A DNA stretch of 64,000 nucleotides from Ifrita kowaldi (taxonomy: Eukaryota; Chordata; Aves; Passeriformes; Cinclosomatidae): positions 1-64,000 of the forward strand of contig VZRS01012090.1 of assembly GCA_013398055.1 (NCBI GenBank). The letters are read 5' to 3'. A program made the position numbers and the translations under genes. This document shows, piece after piece, positions 13,001-23,300 of this stretch (within the stretch, counting starts at the first letter, position 1; the number at the start of each line of letters is the position of its first letter). The notes below the pieces were generated by a model. It did no database searches. It had not been told where the DNA came from and saw only the letters and a list, made by a program, of their open reading frames with translations.

Positions 13001-13092
13001 TGGACCTGCAGCAAGTGAATTATGACATTGATGTGGTGGATGAAATCTTAGGGCAAGTTGTAGAACAAATGCATGAGATCAGCAGTACTTAA
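898..13092 (+). CDS. MORC3: MORC3, MORC family CW-type zinc finger 3 (5' end outside window), 15 coding exons
   Basis: A nuclear GHKL-type ATPase that reads histone H3 (H3K4 methylation in the known family member) through its CW finger and forms nuclear domains at PML bodies; MORC3 also represses retroelements and interferon-linked loci. Spliced exons give about 890 residues plus stop; human MORC3 is 939, so about 36 N-terminal residues lie upstream. Counting from the first visible residue: ATPase motif DNAYDP (1-6), DNGNGM (30-35), GLYGNGFKSG in the second exon, an S5-like region to about 360, CW finger about 367-412 (QCDACLKW, then WYC and NC zinc ligands), acidic SUMO-interacting stretch near 540 (EDVIILEE), SUMO-acceptor-like VKTE and VKKEE, coiled coil about 650-830, and a conserved tail ending in EISST. 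All exon phases join without frameshift. Two introns are of U12 type. The middle part (residues about 450-540) is poorly conserved, as in mammals. Identity is very secure. Confidence 0.97.
1340..1392. repeat. Trinucleotide microsatellite (CAT/ATT/GTT)
   Basis: Runs of TCA, TTA and TTG triplets follow each other within the MORC3 intron; an interrupted low-complexity tract. Confidence 0.75.
2093..2307 (+). CDS. MORC3: MORC3 coding exon: ATP lid, ends at a U12 AT-AC donor
   Basis: Acceptor ttcag at 2088-2092. Encodes FGFSEKS, GLYGNGFKSGSMRLGKDA and SVGLLSQTFLEV. No GT donor keeps the reading frame. The match to MORC3 stops at ACC AAC CAA C and is followed directly by ATATCCTTT, the U12 AT-AC donor consensus. 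Ends in phase 1. Confidence 0.93.
2308..2597 (+). other. MORC3: U12-type AT-AC intron of MORC3
   Basis: 5' splice site ATATCCTTT (2308-2316) is a perfect minor-spliceosome donor. The branch site TCCTTAAC (2579-2586) is a perfect U12 branch consensus with its adenosine 12 bases from the terminal AC at 2597. No GT-AG pair here preserves the protein. If retained, the frame stops at 2442-2444. Confidence 0.92.
2598..2745 (+). CDS. MORC3: MORC3 coding exon after the AT-AC intron
   Basis: Follows a YAC acceptor (cccac, ending 2597). The split codon C|GG gives Arg, then QISDTAESK, and the length agrees with the mammalian protein across the junction. It continues FSTEEKLLAELDAIIGKKG and ends in phase 2 before gtaaga. 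Confidence 0.93.
2994..3141 (+). CDS. MORC3: MORC3 coding exon, S5-like region
   Basis: Acceptor attcatag ending 2993, donor gtacgt at 3142. Encodes FDFDKDKYDIRIPEDLDE and PESDYSLR; ends in phase 0. Confidence 0.94.
3229..3360 (+). CDS. MORC3: MORC3 coding exon ending at a U12 GT-AG donor
   Basis: Acceptor ttatag ending 3228. Encodes AYCSILYLKP, GQKVKTQLVSKSLAFIERD and RPKFLN; ends in phase 0 just before GTATCCTTT, the U12 GT-type donor consensus. Confidence 0.93.
3361..3584 (+). other. MORC3: U12-type GT-AG intron of MORC3
   Basis: 5' splice site GTATCCTTT (3361-3369), branch-like TTCCTTAAT (3564-3572) and terminal AG at 3583-3584, 13 bases after the branch adenosine; no long pyrimidine tract lies between. 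If retained, translation stops at 3442-3444. Confidence 0.87.
3585..3704 (+). CDS. MORC3: MORC3 coding exon after the second U12 intron
   Basis: Begins after ctaaaag (ending 3584) with AKTVRITFGFNCRNKDHYG and runs to QLK; donor gtaaga at 3705. Phase 0 on both sides. Confidence 0.93.
4112..4209 (+). CDS. MORC3: MORC3 coding exon
   Basis: Acceptor ccttgcag ending 4111, donor gtattt at 4210. Encodes ANNMGVGVVGIIECNFLKP and the HNKQDFDYTNEY segment; ends in phase 2. Confidence 0.95.
4210..6339 (+). other. MORC3: Long MORC3 intron (2.1 kb)
   Basis: No coding exon is recognisable. It contains one degenerate CR1 piece near 4800; the rest is unassigned sequence. Confidence 0.7.
4793..4845 (-). repeat. 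CR1 LINE fragment (degenerate 3' end)
   Basis: Reads, in reverse, the CR1 end block (ggctggaaaagacctccaag); short and old. Confidence 0.5.
6340..6444 (+). CDS. MORC3: MORC3 coding exon before the CW finger
   Basis: Acceptor tttgtag ending 6339, donor gtgagt at 6445. Encodes LTIAALGEKLNDYWNEMK and EYPLALPVEEI; ends in phase 2. Confidence 0.95.
6553..6675 (+). CDS. MORC3: MORC3 coding exon: CW zinc finger
   Basis: Encodes QTWVQCDACLKWRKLPDG followed by LPEKWYCSLNPDPQF. The first three zinc-binding cysteines and the aromatic cage tryptophans are present; the fourth cysteine (RNC) is on the next exon. Acceptor ccccag ending 6552, donor gtaagg at 6676. Confidence 0.95.
6787..6861 (+). CDS. MORC3: MORC3 coding exon: end of CW finger
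   Basis: Acceptor ccctcag ending 6786, donor gtgagt at 6862. Encodes NCNVPEEPEDDDLIHPTYE; the first Cys completes the CW zinc site. Confidence 0.94.
7440..7482 (+). CDS. MORC3: MORC3 short coding exon (43 bp)
   Basis: Acceptor gtgcag ending 7439, donor gtaact at 7483. Encodes DREKLKRRLEYSHQ. It keeps the frame between the exons on either side. Confidence 0.85.
7483..8455 (+). other. MORC3: MORC3 intron, no feature recognised
   Basis: A small AT-rich repeated stretch (about 7866-7900) is present. A possible acceptor at 7635 leads into out-of-place codons that do not match MORC3, so no exon is called. Confidence 0.6.
8456..8640 (+). CDS. MORC3: MORC3 coding exon: divergent Ser/Thr-rich linker
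   Basis: Acceptor cttatag ending 8455, donor gtgagt at 8641. Encodes INNEIFLKTS and a Ser/Thr/Pro/Lys-rich linker weakly similar to mammalian MORC3; enters in phase 0 and leaves in phase 2. Called from frame and splice sites more than from homology. Confidence 0.82.
9149..9980 (+). CDS. MORC3: MORC3 large coding exon (832 bp): SUMO-interacting motif and coiled coil
   Basis: Acceptor cctcag ending 9148, donor gtatgt at 9981. Starts SLKRKTQS, then an Asp run coded by a GAT/GAC tract (about 9233-9254) leading into EDVIILEE, a classic acidic SUMO-interacting motif. VKTE and VVKKEE resemble SUMO-acceptor sites. The second half is a heptad-like coiled coil (NQLQLLNREKEMYQSKCEAL and following), ending VQLDDVFRQLDKC. 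Confidence 0.95.
10104..10267 (+). CDS. MORC3: MORC3 coding exon: coiled coil
   Basis: Acceptor attgccag ending 10103, donor gtatca at 10268. Encodes IEVLEVEKNQ and ELKAELAQLKAS, continuing the coiled coil; ends in phase 2. Confidence 0.93.
10915..11695 (+). mobile_element. CR1 LINE, 5'-truncated, with relics of the reverse-transcriptase ORF
   Basis: Starts with text typical of the CR1 reverse-transcriptase ORF (gaccagatgagaggcgtttc), then the aaaaggacattgaggg and gaggctcaggggggacctca blocks, and ends with the 3' terminal block and a gattc-type tail near 11690. The inner part looks deleted and frame-broken. The 3' block (gaatgaggtgcccagggagt) defines one of three CR1 types in this window. 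Confidence 0.85.
11700..12135 (+). repeat. Possible CR1 body fragment
   Basis: Contains tgagccagcagtgcac and related text resembling the CR1 ORF2 C-terminal region, next to a clear CR1 copy. No 3' tail. Assignment is tentative. Confidence 0.4.
12939..13092 (+). CDS. MORC3: MORC3 terminal coding exon
   Basis: Acceptor ctccccag ending 12938. Encodes LKLRSLRVNVGQLLATIMPD, DLQQVNYDIDVVDEILGQVV and the ending EISST, then TAA at 13090-13092. This is one of the best conserved parts of MORC3. Confidence 0.96.
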
Positions 13093-14604
13093 TAGCTCAA
13101 TGTTTCAGCAGAGTTTTATTGCTCTTCCATTATAACCTTTAGGTTCCAGATTGTAAATAGAGCTGCTTCACTTTATATATTTGACATAGGTGGATCTCTC
13201 AGTGTAAATATTCCACATGTTTAGCTGTTCCCTTCACTTCCTCTTCAAGGAGCACTGTCAATACTGACCGACCCTGATGTACTTAATTAAGGATTTTGCT
13301 TTGGAAATGTATTTGTAATTAAATTTGCAGATATTTTTACTATTAGGAATCTTAATACTTTTCTACAGACACCTTTTCGTTGACTTTGGATCTTATATAA
13401 GCATTAATACCTGTGAGTATTTCCTCTTCCAAAGTAGTGGAATATCTTAGAAATGCAAAAAAAAAGAACTTCCTTGATTTCCTTCCCAGAGTTGTTGTAT
13501 CCCACAGTGTTGTTCCATTGCTCCCAGCAATGTTCTGTGTTGCATTCATGGGATAGAAATGTAAGTAGTAGGTGAGGATTTGGGGAATATTTGTGTGTTT
13601 CTACCAAAAGAATGCTTCTTTAAGGGTTTTATCCTGAAAACTGGTGATGGAGCAGTTGGATGGAAGCACTTGGAAAAAGGGGAATGTTTCTTCATCTGTG
13701 GTGTAAACTACAGAGCGAGCTAGAGCTGAAAATGTTCAACTGCTTTAGACTGTTTTTACTATAGGAAAGATAAGGGAATTCCTCTTTTTTACATCTCCTC
13801 TCTTAGAGTTCTGTGCTCTAAATCTTCCCATTTGTCCATGGTTGTGGGAAAACCTGCAAGCAACGGTACCGAGAGAAATTCCCAGCCAGCTGCAGGGGTT
13901 TCTTTCCAAGTCATTGGGAATGACAAACTGGGTGGCAAAGACAGCAGATCCATCTTTTCCTCTGTGGTGGGATTGGTCACCCAAAGAGCCATCCAGAAAA
14001 ATGGGTCTTGCTTTTGAATATAAAAATAAATTTAAAAAATCATTTAATTAGTGCTCAGTATGTTAATTCTTAGGAAGTATCTTTTCTTTTTTTTTTTTTA
14101 ATACAGCCAGTATTGGCTTTTGCACTGCTACTGTCCTGAGTTAATTCCTTGGTGTCCCTTTTAGTTGTAGTTCAGTGGAATTCTTTCCATGGACAGTATT
14201 TCAATGGAAGATCTCTCTCTATGCCAATAAGGGGAATGCACTACTGTTGTACTTTATAAAGGAGAAATTGAATGTTTGATTTGGGAAGAGGTGGCTGTAA
14301 TATAACTACGTATGACTTTTGCAAAGTTTATATTTCCCATTTCTTGGTGTGTAGCTTTTCCATTTCTTAATCATTATTTATTACGTTTCATCAGACTGTA
14401 GCTGAATTTCTTGTAGACAGCTGGCAAAATAGAGCACATGTCTATATTAAAAATGGCAAATTTACAATGTACATTTACACTTTGGACAACGATGGACTTA
14501 TGGAAATGGTTTCTATTTACTTGTTAAAATGTATTTTTTGTAAAAAATAAAAAGATACAAATCTGAGTTTGCAGGATCTCAACTTGTGTTTGTTTCTAAA
14601 TAAA
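13093..14604 (+). other. MORC3: MORC3 3' untranslated region
   Basis: AT-rich, no long reading frame. Two polyadenylation hexamers AATAAA, at 14546-14551 and 14599-14604, mark the likely transcript end near 14570-14620. Holds a T-run at about 14083-14099. The exact cleavage site is inferred. Confidence 0.75.
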
Positions 14605-15877
14605 CCCCGTGCGGAATGGCTGAAGTGTTGGGTGTTACAAGGAATCCTGGCTCAGTCTGGTGTTGGACTGGGCACACCAGTATGGAAATAGTATGGGAAT
14701 GTCCTGGAGATGGAAAAAGCAACGCTGTTATAATCCAGGGGGTGTTAATGGAATGGAGCTGAATTTCAGGAATTTCTGGTGTTGGATACATGGATGTGCT
14801 TCCCTCCCTTCTGCTGCAGGAGTGGAAGCTCACCAAGCACGTGGACTTGCACCATCGTGGCTTCCTAAGGCAGGTCCCACTGCCATGGAACTCCTCATGA
14901 CTTTGTAACAACAATTTTAAAATCCCCTATGCCATACACATCCTTCTCCCTCAGCTGGAGAGAGATGGATAAGGAAGGGGTTGGATGGTTGCCTCCAGAG
15001 GGTTGTGGGCCAGGGTCTGGGGAGCAGGACTGGGGGTCCTTGGGGTGTGGGGACTGGGATAAAGATAGATGGAGATGGATGAGGAGAGGACATGTCAGGA
15101 CTTAGTTCAATAAATGGTCTCAAACACTGCTGAAGGAGGGAGTTCCCACTGGATAACTCCCCTAAGACATAGATGGCAAACAGGAAGGTGTTAATTCCAG
15201 GCCTACATGGAGGGGAAAGGTTTGGAATGAGCACAGCACAGGGCAAGATTCCACTGTGCAGACGGTGGGAAAAGCGCAGATGCAACACCAGGAAGGTGCC
15301 AGGCTTGGTGAAACAGATCTGGGTGACCTGTTTGGACAAAAATTCCCACCATGGCAAACTGGGGGAAGAGGAAGCAACTGCTTACACATGTGCCATCCCA
15401 GCTTGTGGAGGGAAGGGCAGCTGGAGCCAGGCCTCATCCCTCTGTGGGGACAGGCTGCCATCTCTGCCACCTCTGCCATGGCTGCCCTGCCCAGGGACCT
15501 GAAGGGACACTCAGAGCTGTGGCACAGAGGTGGGGAGTGTCAGGGAGACGGGGCCACAGTCCCACAGCCCATCCTGAGCTTCTCCTGCAGCCCAACAGCC
15601 CTGTGCTCAGGGTGTTACTGTCCCCCCTCAGGGTGGCACAGGAGGGCACAGCTCCTGCCATGGAGCACAAGGCTGGGAAGGCTCTGAGCATTGTGCTGGC
15701 CCTGGAGCTGCAGCTGGAGCTGAAGAGGAGGGCCCTGGCACAATGTGGAGCCAGAGGGACCTTTGGGCTGTCCCAAGGAGAAGACTCCAGAATTCAAGGA
15801 TTGTTTAGAGAGAAAGAGGACAATGACAGCGAGCTGTGCCACAGGGGTGACAACAAAGAGCTCTCCCATGGGGATAG
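14605..15877. other. MORC3-CHAF1B intergenic spacer
   Basis: GC-rich in parts, without a credible exon. Overlapping open frames on both strands (15.1-15.9 kb) have no recognisable protein features and are probably chance frames in GC-rich sequence. Confidence 0.6.
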
Positions 15878-16283
15878 AAAAGCTGAGAGAACTGGGATTG
15901 TTCAGCCTGGAGAAGGCTTTAGGGTGACCTAATTGTGGCCTTCCAGTACCTGAAGGGAGGTGACAATAAAGATGGAGAGAGAGAATTTCCAAAGGATGGA
16001 GTGACAGGACAAGGGGTAATGGATTCAAAGTAGGAGAGTAGGTTTAGATTGGATATTAGGATGAAATTGTTCCCTGGGAGGGTGGGCAGGCCCTGGCCCA
16101 GGGTGCCCAGAGCAGCTGTGGCTGCCCCTGGATCCCTGGCAGTGCCCAAGGCCAGGTTGGACACTGGGGCTTGGAGCAGCCTGGGACAGTGGAAGGTGTC
16201 CCTGCCCATGGCAGGGGTGGGATGGGATGAGCTTTACGGTTCCTTCCAACCCAAACTATTCCATGATTCTGTGATACAGAATT
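15878..16283 (+). mobile_element. CR1 LINE 3' fragment
   Basis: From the gagagaactgggattgttcagcc block to the 3' end block (ttccttccaacccaaa) and a ccatgattctgtgat tail. Lies about 400 bases upstream of the CHAF1B promoter. Confidence 0.92.
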
Positions 16284-16425
16284 AATCTTCCTTTGTTCTC
16301 TGCTGCTCCCTCGCCTGCTGTGTCAGGCCGTGTGGGGACTGCGGCGTTCTCAGAGCACCATTTTGGGCTTCAACCCCCTGCCCAGCAGCTCTTCTTCCCG
16401 TGACAAGAAGTGGAAGCAGAAGCCA

Positions 16426-16470
16426 TTTTCTCACGACGTAATTTTTCATTTCTCACGACGCAATTTTCCA
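16426..16470. repeat. Direct duplication of a 22-bp unit upstream of CHAF1B
   Basis: Two adjacent copies of a unit with the core TCTCACGACG followed by YAATTTT. The first copy contains ACGTAA, half of a CRE/ATF-like site. Confidence 0.7.
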
Positions 16471-16674
16471 GGCAAAACGTTTGCACTTGAAACAGGGAAG
16501 TTCGGGGACAAGTTACCCTTTAACACTTTTATACATTTACACCAGCCAAACACACCAATGCCTGCGAAATAAAAATAAACCCAAAACACTCTTTTCAGGA
16601 GGTGCGAGCATCGGGCTTTTTTTCAATTTAAGGTTAATTCTGCTGGTTTTGTGGGCTTTTCCCCTCCGGCAGCC

Positions 16675-16990
16675 CCTCAGGGCTCCTGAGGCGGCGCGCG
16701 GGGCGGGCGCGCGCATGCGCGGGGCGGGCGAAGGCGGGAGCGCGCGGGAGCCGCGGGCGGGCCGCAGGTGAGGGAAGGGGTGGGGGGGGACCCGAGCGGG
16801 GGGAGCCGCGCCGGGGTTTGGGATTTTGGGGGTCTGGGGAGTAGGACTGGGGGTCCCCGCGGTCTGGGGAACGGGATTGGGGATCCCCGGGGCTCCGGGA
16901 ACGGCCAACGGCGCCTCTGCCCTTCCCCTGTCCGCGCCGGGCCGCCCGTGCCCGCTCGTTGTTTGGATTCCTGACGGGGTTGTTACCGCA
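16675..16990 (+). promoter_or_regulatory. CHAF1B: CHAF1B CpG-island promoter
   Basis: CpG-dense, TATA-less stretch. It holds GC boxes (GGGGCGGG about 16700 and 16720), a perfect NRF1-type palindrome GCGCATGCGC at 16711-16720 and E2F-like GGCGGGAG. This arrangement is usual for S-phase housekeeping genes. The transcription start is inferred to lie about 16700-16750. Confidence 0.75.
16730..16767 (+). other. CHAF1B: CHAF1B non-coding exon 1 (start uncertain)
   Basis: A strong donor, CAG|GTGAGG, at 16768 lies inside the CpG island and pairs with the acceptor at 17236. The exon therefore carries 5' UTR only; its left end is a guess. Confidence 0.55.
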
Positions 16991-17236
16991 AAAAAGTTTT
17001 TCCCTCACGTCTTAGACCGATGCACAGGGCTTGATGCCGTCCTCTTGCAATCCCCAAACAGGAACTTTAGCTATAATAATCATAAGTTTTAGAAGCAGCC
17101 TTCCCCAAAGCATCCTGTCAGTCCCTGCAGTGTATTTCCAGGCTCTGCCAGCAGTGCCTGGGAAATCTGCACAAAGTTTGGCCGGCTGAGCCATAAAGAA
17201 CAAGAATTGATGTGGGGTTTGCTCTCTTGTCTCCAG

Positions 17237-17367
17237 GAAACATGAAGGTCATCACCTGTGAGATAGTGTGGCATAATAAGGAGCCGGTTTACAGCTTGGA
17301 CTTCCAGCACGGAGCGGATGGGAGGATCAATCGCCTGGCCTCGGCAGGGGTGGACACAGCCGTGAGG
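17237..17367 (+). CDS. CHAF1B: CHAF1B exon 2 (start codon 17242)
   Basis: Acceptor ctccag ending 17236; coding starts at 17242 (the first five bases are 5' UTR). Ends VDTAVR in phase 0 before gtgagc. Confidence 0.96.
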
Positions 17368-20300
17368 GTGAGCTAAACCTGGCAGGGTTGGGTCTGGAGC
17401 ATGTGCAGGGTGTGAAGGTTTGTTATGCGAAATAGTGGATTGGTTTTGTTATCCAAAATGTTGGGTTATTAGCAGGTACGTGCAATGGGGAGTGGATGGT
17501 TTGGGGAAAGGGTGTAAGATTGTACAGCTGTCTATAGAATTATAGGGTGGTTTGGGTTAGAAAGGGACTTAAAGCCCATCCAGTGCCACCCCTGCCATGG
17601 CAGGGACACCTTCCACTGTCCCAGGCTGCTCCAAGCCCCAGTGTCCAACCTGGCCTTGGGCACTGCCAGGGATCCAGGGGCAGCCACAGCTGCTCTGGGC
17701 ATCCTGTGCCAGGGCCTGCCCACCCTCCCAGGGAACAATTTCATCCTAATACCAATCTAGCCCTGCCCTCTTAGTTTGAATCCACTCCCCCTTGTCATTA
17801 CATACTCTTGTAAATAGTCTCTGTAGCAGTTTATTCCAGTTGTCGCAGCCAAAACTTTTCCCTTCCTCACTGGGAAACTGACCTCTTCTTCCCTGATGGT
17901 GCATGTGTTTCAGGGGTTTTTTTATACATATTTTAGGGCTAGAAAAACGTCCGTTTTCTTTGACATAAAAGATGCTCCCTGACAGGAGGGGCAGTGAGGG
18001 GGGGTCGGGCTCTGCTGCCGTGTCCCAAGGGAAAGGAGGAGAGGAAATGGCCTCAAATTGCACCAGGGGAGGCTCAGGTTGGAGATTGGGAAAGAAAATT
18101 TCCCTCCCAGAGTGGTGAGGCCTTGGAATGAGGTGCCCAGGGAGTGGTGGAGTCACTGTCTCTGGGAGTGTTCAGGAGGAGTCTGGATGTGGCCCTTGGG
18201 GACAGGGTTTGGGGTGATGCTGCTGCTGCTGGGGTGGCACTGGATGCTCCTGAAGGTCCCTTCCACCTTGATGATCCTGTGACATTACATCTTGTCCTCG
18301 AAAGCTGAAACACTCTTGTAACTAGATCTGGAAAGTGGAGAAAGGCCCAGATGGAAAAGCCATCGTGGAATTCCTGTCCAACCTGGCGCGCCACACCAAG
18401 GCCGTGAACGTCGTGCGCTTCTCACCCAGCGGGGAGATCCTGGCCTCCGGAGGGGATGGTGAGAGCTGCTTCTCCTCTGTCTTACCCAAATTAATTATGA
18501 GGTTAAACTAAACAGAATCCACCTGCATTATGTTTTGCATGAACAAAAAGAGTGGGGAATAAAGCAGCTTCCTCTGATTTCCTCTACAGATGCTGTCATT
18601 TTGCTGTGGAAGCTGAATGACAGCAAAGAGTTGGAGCCGTTGGTTTTTCAGGATGAAGATGAAGCTCAGCTCAACAAGGAGAACTGGGCAGTCATTAAAA
18701 CCTTAAGGTAATTTATTATTTGATGAGTTTGGTTTTCTTTTCAGTGTTTTTGTTTCCTCGGTGGCTTTTATCATGTGGTGCAGTCTTCAGTGTGTGTAGA
18801 ACTTCAGTGCTCTGTACAGTTTCCTTGCTGTAATATTAATCCTTTTGACTCCCTGTTAATGGGACACAGAAAAAGGAGGGAGAGGGACATTTTAAATAAT
18901 CAGATGGTGACAGGCCAAGGGGCAATGCTTTTAAGCTGAAGGAGCAGTTCCTGGCAGCTGCTGAGGTTGATGTGAGAAGAGTTTCAGAAGTGCTTGAAGC
19001 ACCAGCAGGAATTTTTATTTGCCTCTGATTTTTTTTTTAACCTAAAAATTCATAAAACTCATGTTTACACGTGGCTTTTAATTTTCAAATTAATAATTGG
19101 TTTCTCCTGCCTTCTAGAGGCCACTTGGAAGACGTGTATGATATTTGTTGGACCTCAGATGGAAATTACATGGCATCTGCTTCTGTAGATAACACAGCCA
19201 TCATGTGGGATGTCAATAAAGGTAAATACTGCAGTTACCCCTTGGAATTCCAGATCTGCTGGAAGTGCCACGTGGCATTTCCCAAAAAAAAAATTGGAAA
19301 CATCATTTTTTGTGATTGTTTTTTTGTGTGATTTTTCTGGGCCTGCTATATATAGATATAAAATATTCTCAGGCCAACAAAATTTACACCTGAGGTATCT
19401 GTTCACCTTGGAGTATTTAGGATAACTTCGCACATTTTTTTCCCCCAAACTCTTGCACAAACATTTTTATATTCCTTACTCCACTTTTTGGTGTTGTGCA
19501 GCATGGCCTCGGCTCTGTTTGTGTCATCCTTTTGAAAAGCTGTTTATTTTCTTTGAAACTTCTCAGCTTCTGGGATTTCTTTGGAAGAAAGCAACACTTA
19601 AATAATAGGAAAAAATCCCTCCTGTGACTGGTATTCAGCAAAGTATTTCTGAAATTCTCTGTAACTTTGTGTCATCAGTATTTTGGCTCCAAAACACTTG
19701 TGGAACATCACTGGGGTCAGAGAGCTCCTGCCTTTGCTAATCTGAGTTCTAATATTAATCCAATATTAATTCTAGTTAATGATTAAGTTTGTAGTGAACA
19801 AACTTAAACTGGCACTTGAAAAGCAACTTTTTCTGATACTGTGATCAGGCACCATCCAATGAACACTTTTATGTTTAAAAAATTATTTCTCAACATTTTG
19901 AAACGTTTTTTGTCGTGTTTTATTTCTGCAATGTTTGGAAACACGTCTGAATTTATGATCTGAAAGCTGTTTGTGATTTCAGGACAGAAAGTTTCAATAT
20001 TTAATGAGCACAAGAGTTATGTCCAAGGAGTAACCTGGGATCCTCTGGGCCAGTATATTGCAACCCTGAGCTGTGACAGGTGAGCTGTTGGTCCAAATGC
20101 TTTGCCTTAATGTTTTAACTTGTAGTTAATTGTTTTTAAGGTGAGTTCCCACTCTTCAGGAACCTACAGTGCAGGTAGGAGCACCCTGGCAGTTCCCTAA
20201 TTCCCTCATTCCCCCATAAATCCATGTGCTGGGGCTTCCCAAACCTTATGTAGTCCGAACATTGCCAGGGGTTCATTGGTTCTTTAGTCATCAAAACACG

Positions 20301-23300
20301 TCCCTCTGGTGGTGTCTTGTGAGGAGAATTTTAATTAGTGGTTATTTGGTGATCCAGATTTGTATTTTGTGGTGCTGACTGAGAAGGGAGGTCCTGGGGC
20401 ATTTTGTGAAACTTGGGGTGAAAGGAAAGGCTGGGAGAGCTGGGATTGTTCAGCCTGGAGAGGAGAAGCTTTGGGGTGAGCTCAGTGTGGCCTTGCAGGG
20501 CCTGAAGGAGCTGCAGGAAACCTGGAGAGAGACAATTCCCAAGGGCTGGAGGGCCAGGACCCAGGGAATGGCTTCCCAGTGCCAGAGGGCAGGGCTGGAT
20601 GGGATATTGGGCAGGAATTGTTCCCTGGGAGGGTGGGCAGGCCCTGGCACAGGGTGCCCAGGGCAGCTGTGGCTGCCCCTGGATCCCTGGCAGTGCCCAA
20701 GGCCAGGTTGGACATTGGGGCTTGGAGCAGCCTGGGACAGTGGAAGGTGTCCCTGCCCATGGAACTGGCTGATCTTTAATGTCCCTTCCAGCCCAAACCA
20801 TTCCATGATTCCCTGCTGGCTGACTCTGCTCTCCCACACAGGGTCCTGCGAGTTTACAACACCCAAACCAAGCGAGTGGCCTTCAATGTCACCAAGATGC
20901 CATCGGGATCAGGAGCTGAAGGAGAGGTGTGTGGTTCTGCTGGGGCTGGAGACTCTGCTGGGTGCTATTTTATATGAGCTTTCTGTTCCATGAAACCAAA
21001 GGATCAAATAGTTTCCATTCAGATAATTCCTATGTCCCAGAATCATCAAGGTTGGAAGAGACCTTCACGCTCATCCAGTCCCACCGTCATCACCCCAAAA
21101 CCACATCCCAAGAATTTCTTGCTGATTAAAGCAGTAACACAATCCCTTAGTTGTAAATGTTAAAAACAGTGTGGAAAAAAGTAGTTCTTAACAGGAAAAA
21201 CTTCAAACATACCTGGCAGTAGCTGTGAGTTTATTAAATGGATGTGACATAGCAATAATATTTGAAAGTTAACAGCCTGGAATTTTCAAGAAGGTAGTTA
21301 GGTTTTTAAGAAAAATACGAATTAGGGATAATTTAGGAAATTGTAACCCTAAGAGGGAAAACAAAGAGCTTTTTTTTCCCTCCCAACCAGTTCTAAGTGA
21401 TAGTAAAATATCACCTCCAAGCTAGCTATAACTTTATTAATTCCTTCTATTCATTCCATTTCTTTTTGGGGGAAAACATTTGTAAGAGTTTTATAGACAC
21501 TGAAGAACAGGCCTGAGAGCAGGCACTTTGCCATGAAAGAAGTTCTCTTTCAACCTCTAATCCTGGGGTTAAATGCCTGAGGAACACTGGGTGTTAAAAC
21601 GTGTTGTTCTCCAGGTTATGACTATTTTTTGATGACTGGTTTAAGGTGACAGCTCTGGGAGTGTTTTGCTTTGCAGCTGAAGAGGGATCAAGGATTATTT
21701 TTCTTAGCTGTGAAGAATTTATAGCGAGATTGAAGGAGCCATGGCTTTTAAAATGTTTTATTTGAGAAGTTCCATCAGGCTGGATTGTCCAAGGGGCTGT
21801 TTTGTCTCGCTGGGATTGCAGCTGGCACATTCCTGGCCCTTCCCACAATCCTGTTTTCCATGTTGCAGGCGAGGAGCTTTCGGATGTTTCACGATGACAG
21901 CATGAAGTCGTTTTTCCGCAGGCTCAGCTTCACTCCTGATGGCTCCTATCTGCTCACTCCAGGTATGGGAACATCCCCTGAGTCTTGGGTTGTGTCACTG
22001 AAGTTGGAAAAGATTCCCAAGGTCATGGAGTGCAGCTTGTGCCTGATGCCCACCTTGTCCGCAGCCCAGAGCACTGAGTGCCACCTCCCTGCCTTCCTGG
22101 GACACCTCCAGGGATGGGCACTCCAAACCTCCCTGGGCAGCTCTTTCCAAGGCCTGCCCTCCCTTTCCATGAGGAAATTCCTGCTGGTGTCCAAGCTGAG
22201 CCTCCCCTGGCCCAGCCTGAGGCCGTTCCCTCTCCTCCTGTCCCTGTTCCCTGGGAGCAGAGCCCGACCCCCCCCGGCTGCCCCCTCCTGTCAGGGAGTT
22301 GTGCAGAGCCACAAGGTCCCCCCTGAGCCTCCTTTTCTCCAGGCTGAGCCCCTTCCCCAGCTCCCTCCATCTATTTGAATGTTCTTCAATATTTCAAACA
22401 TCTCAGAGATGCTGATTTTTCCTAATTAAGCCATTCCTCATTCTCCTTATTAACTCCACAATACTCTCCATTAGCAATCCACAGCATCAACTTTCTCGTG
22501 TGATAAAAGTGATACTTGTGGCATTTTGCTGAATAAATTGCAACACCAGGACTCTGAAAATAAAAATGAAGGATAATGAGTGGTTTCTTTTGACTGGCCT
22601 CTGTTTGTTTGGGTCCTTCTCTCAGAACATTCTGCATTCAGAGTGAAAACAACCCTGCAGGGAGGGATCAGTTTGTGCCTGTCCAAGCCCTGCTTTTAGT
22701 GATGTCTGGCAACATCAAAAAACAGCTGTGAGGAGGGAAGTGTATAAGGGAAATAAAACCAGCACTAAATAAATATTTGGGATGCCTTTTTAAGTTGTAT
22801 TCGGGTTGCACAGCTTTTGCCCAACTGACAAGCCTAATTCCTGGGAATTAGAATGTTTATGGACAAACCTAATTCCTGGGAATTAGAATGTTTATGGACA
22901 CAAGGTGTGTGCTCAGGAGCTCTCTGAGGTGATGAGTAATGTTGGAACCTTTGTTTTTGCAGCTGGCTGTGTGGAATCAGGAGAGAACGTTACAAACACC
23001 ACCTATGTTTTCTCCAGAAACAATCTTAAAAGGTAGGGTTTAGTGACATAAAAATACGTTTTTATTCAAAAACAAATAATTCAAATAGTGCAAGTCTGTT
23101 TTCTGAACTCCTGATTCTCTTTGAAGGCCCGTGGGTCACCTGCCCTGTCCTGGCAAGGGAACTCTGGCTGTTCGCTGCTGTCCTGTCTACTTTGAGCTGA
23201 GAGGAGTATCTGCTAAAGGTACTGGGAGGCTTCAGGGAGTGGGAACTCACAAGAAATCTGGGAAAAGATGTGGCTGGTCACTATTTTATGCCCCAGCCTT

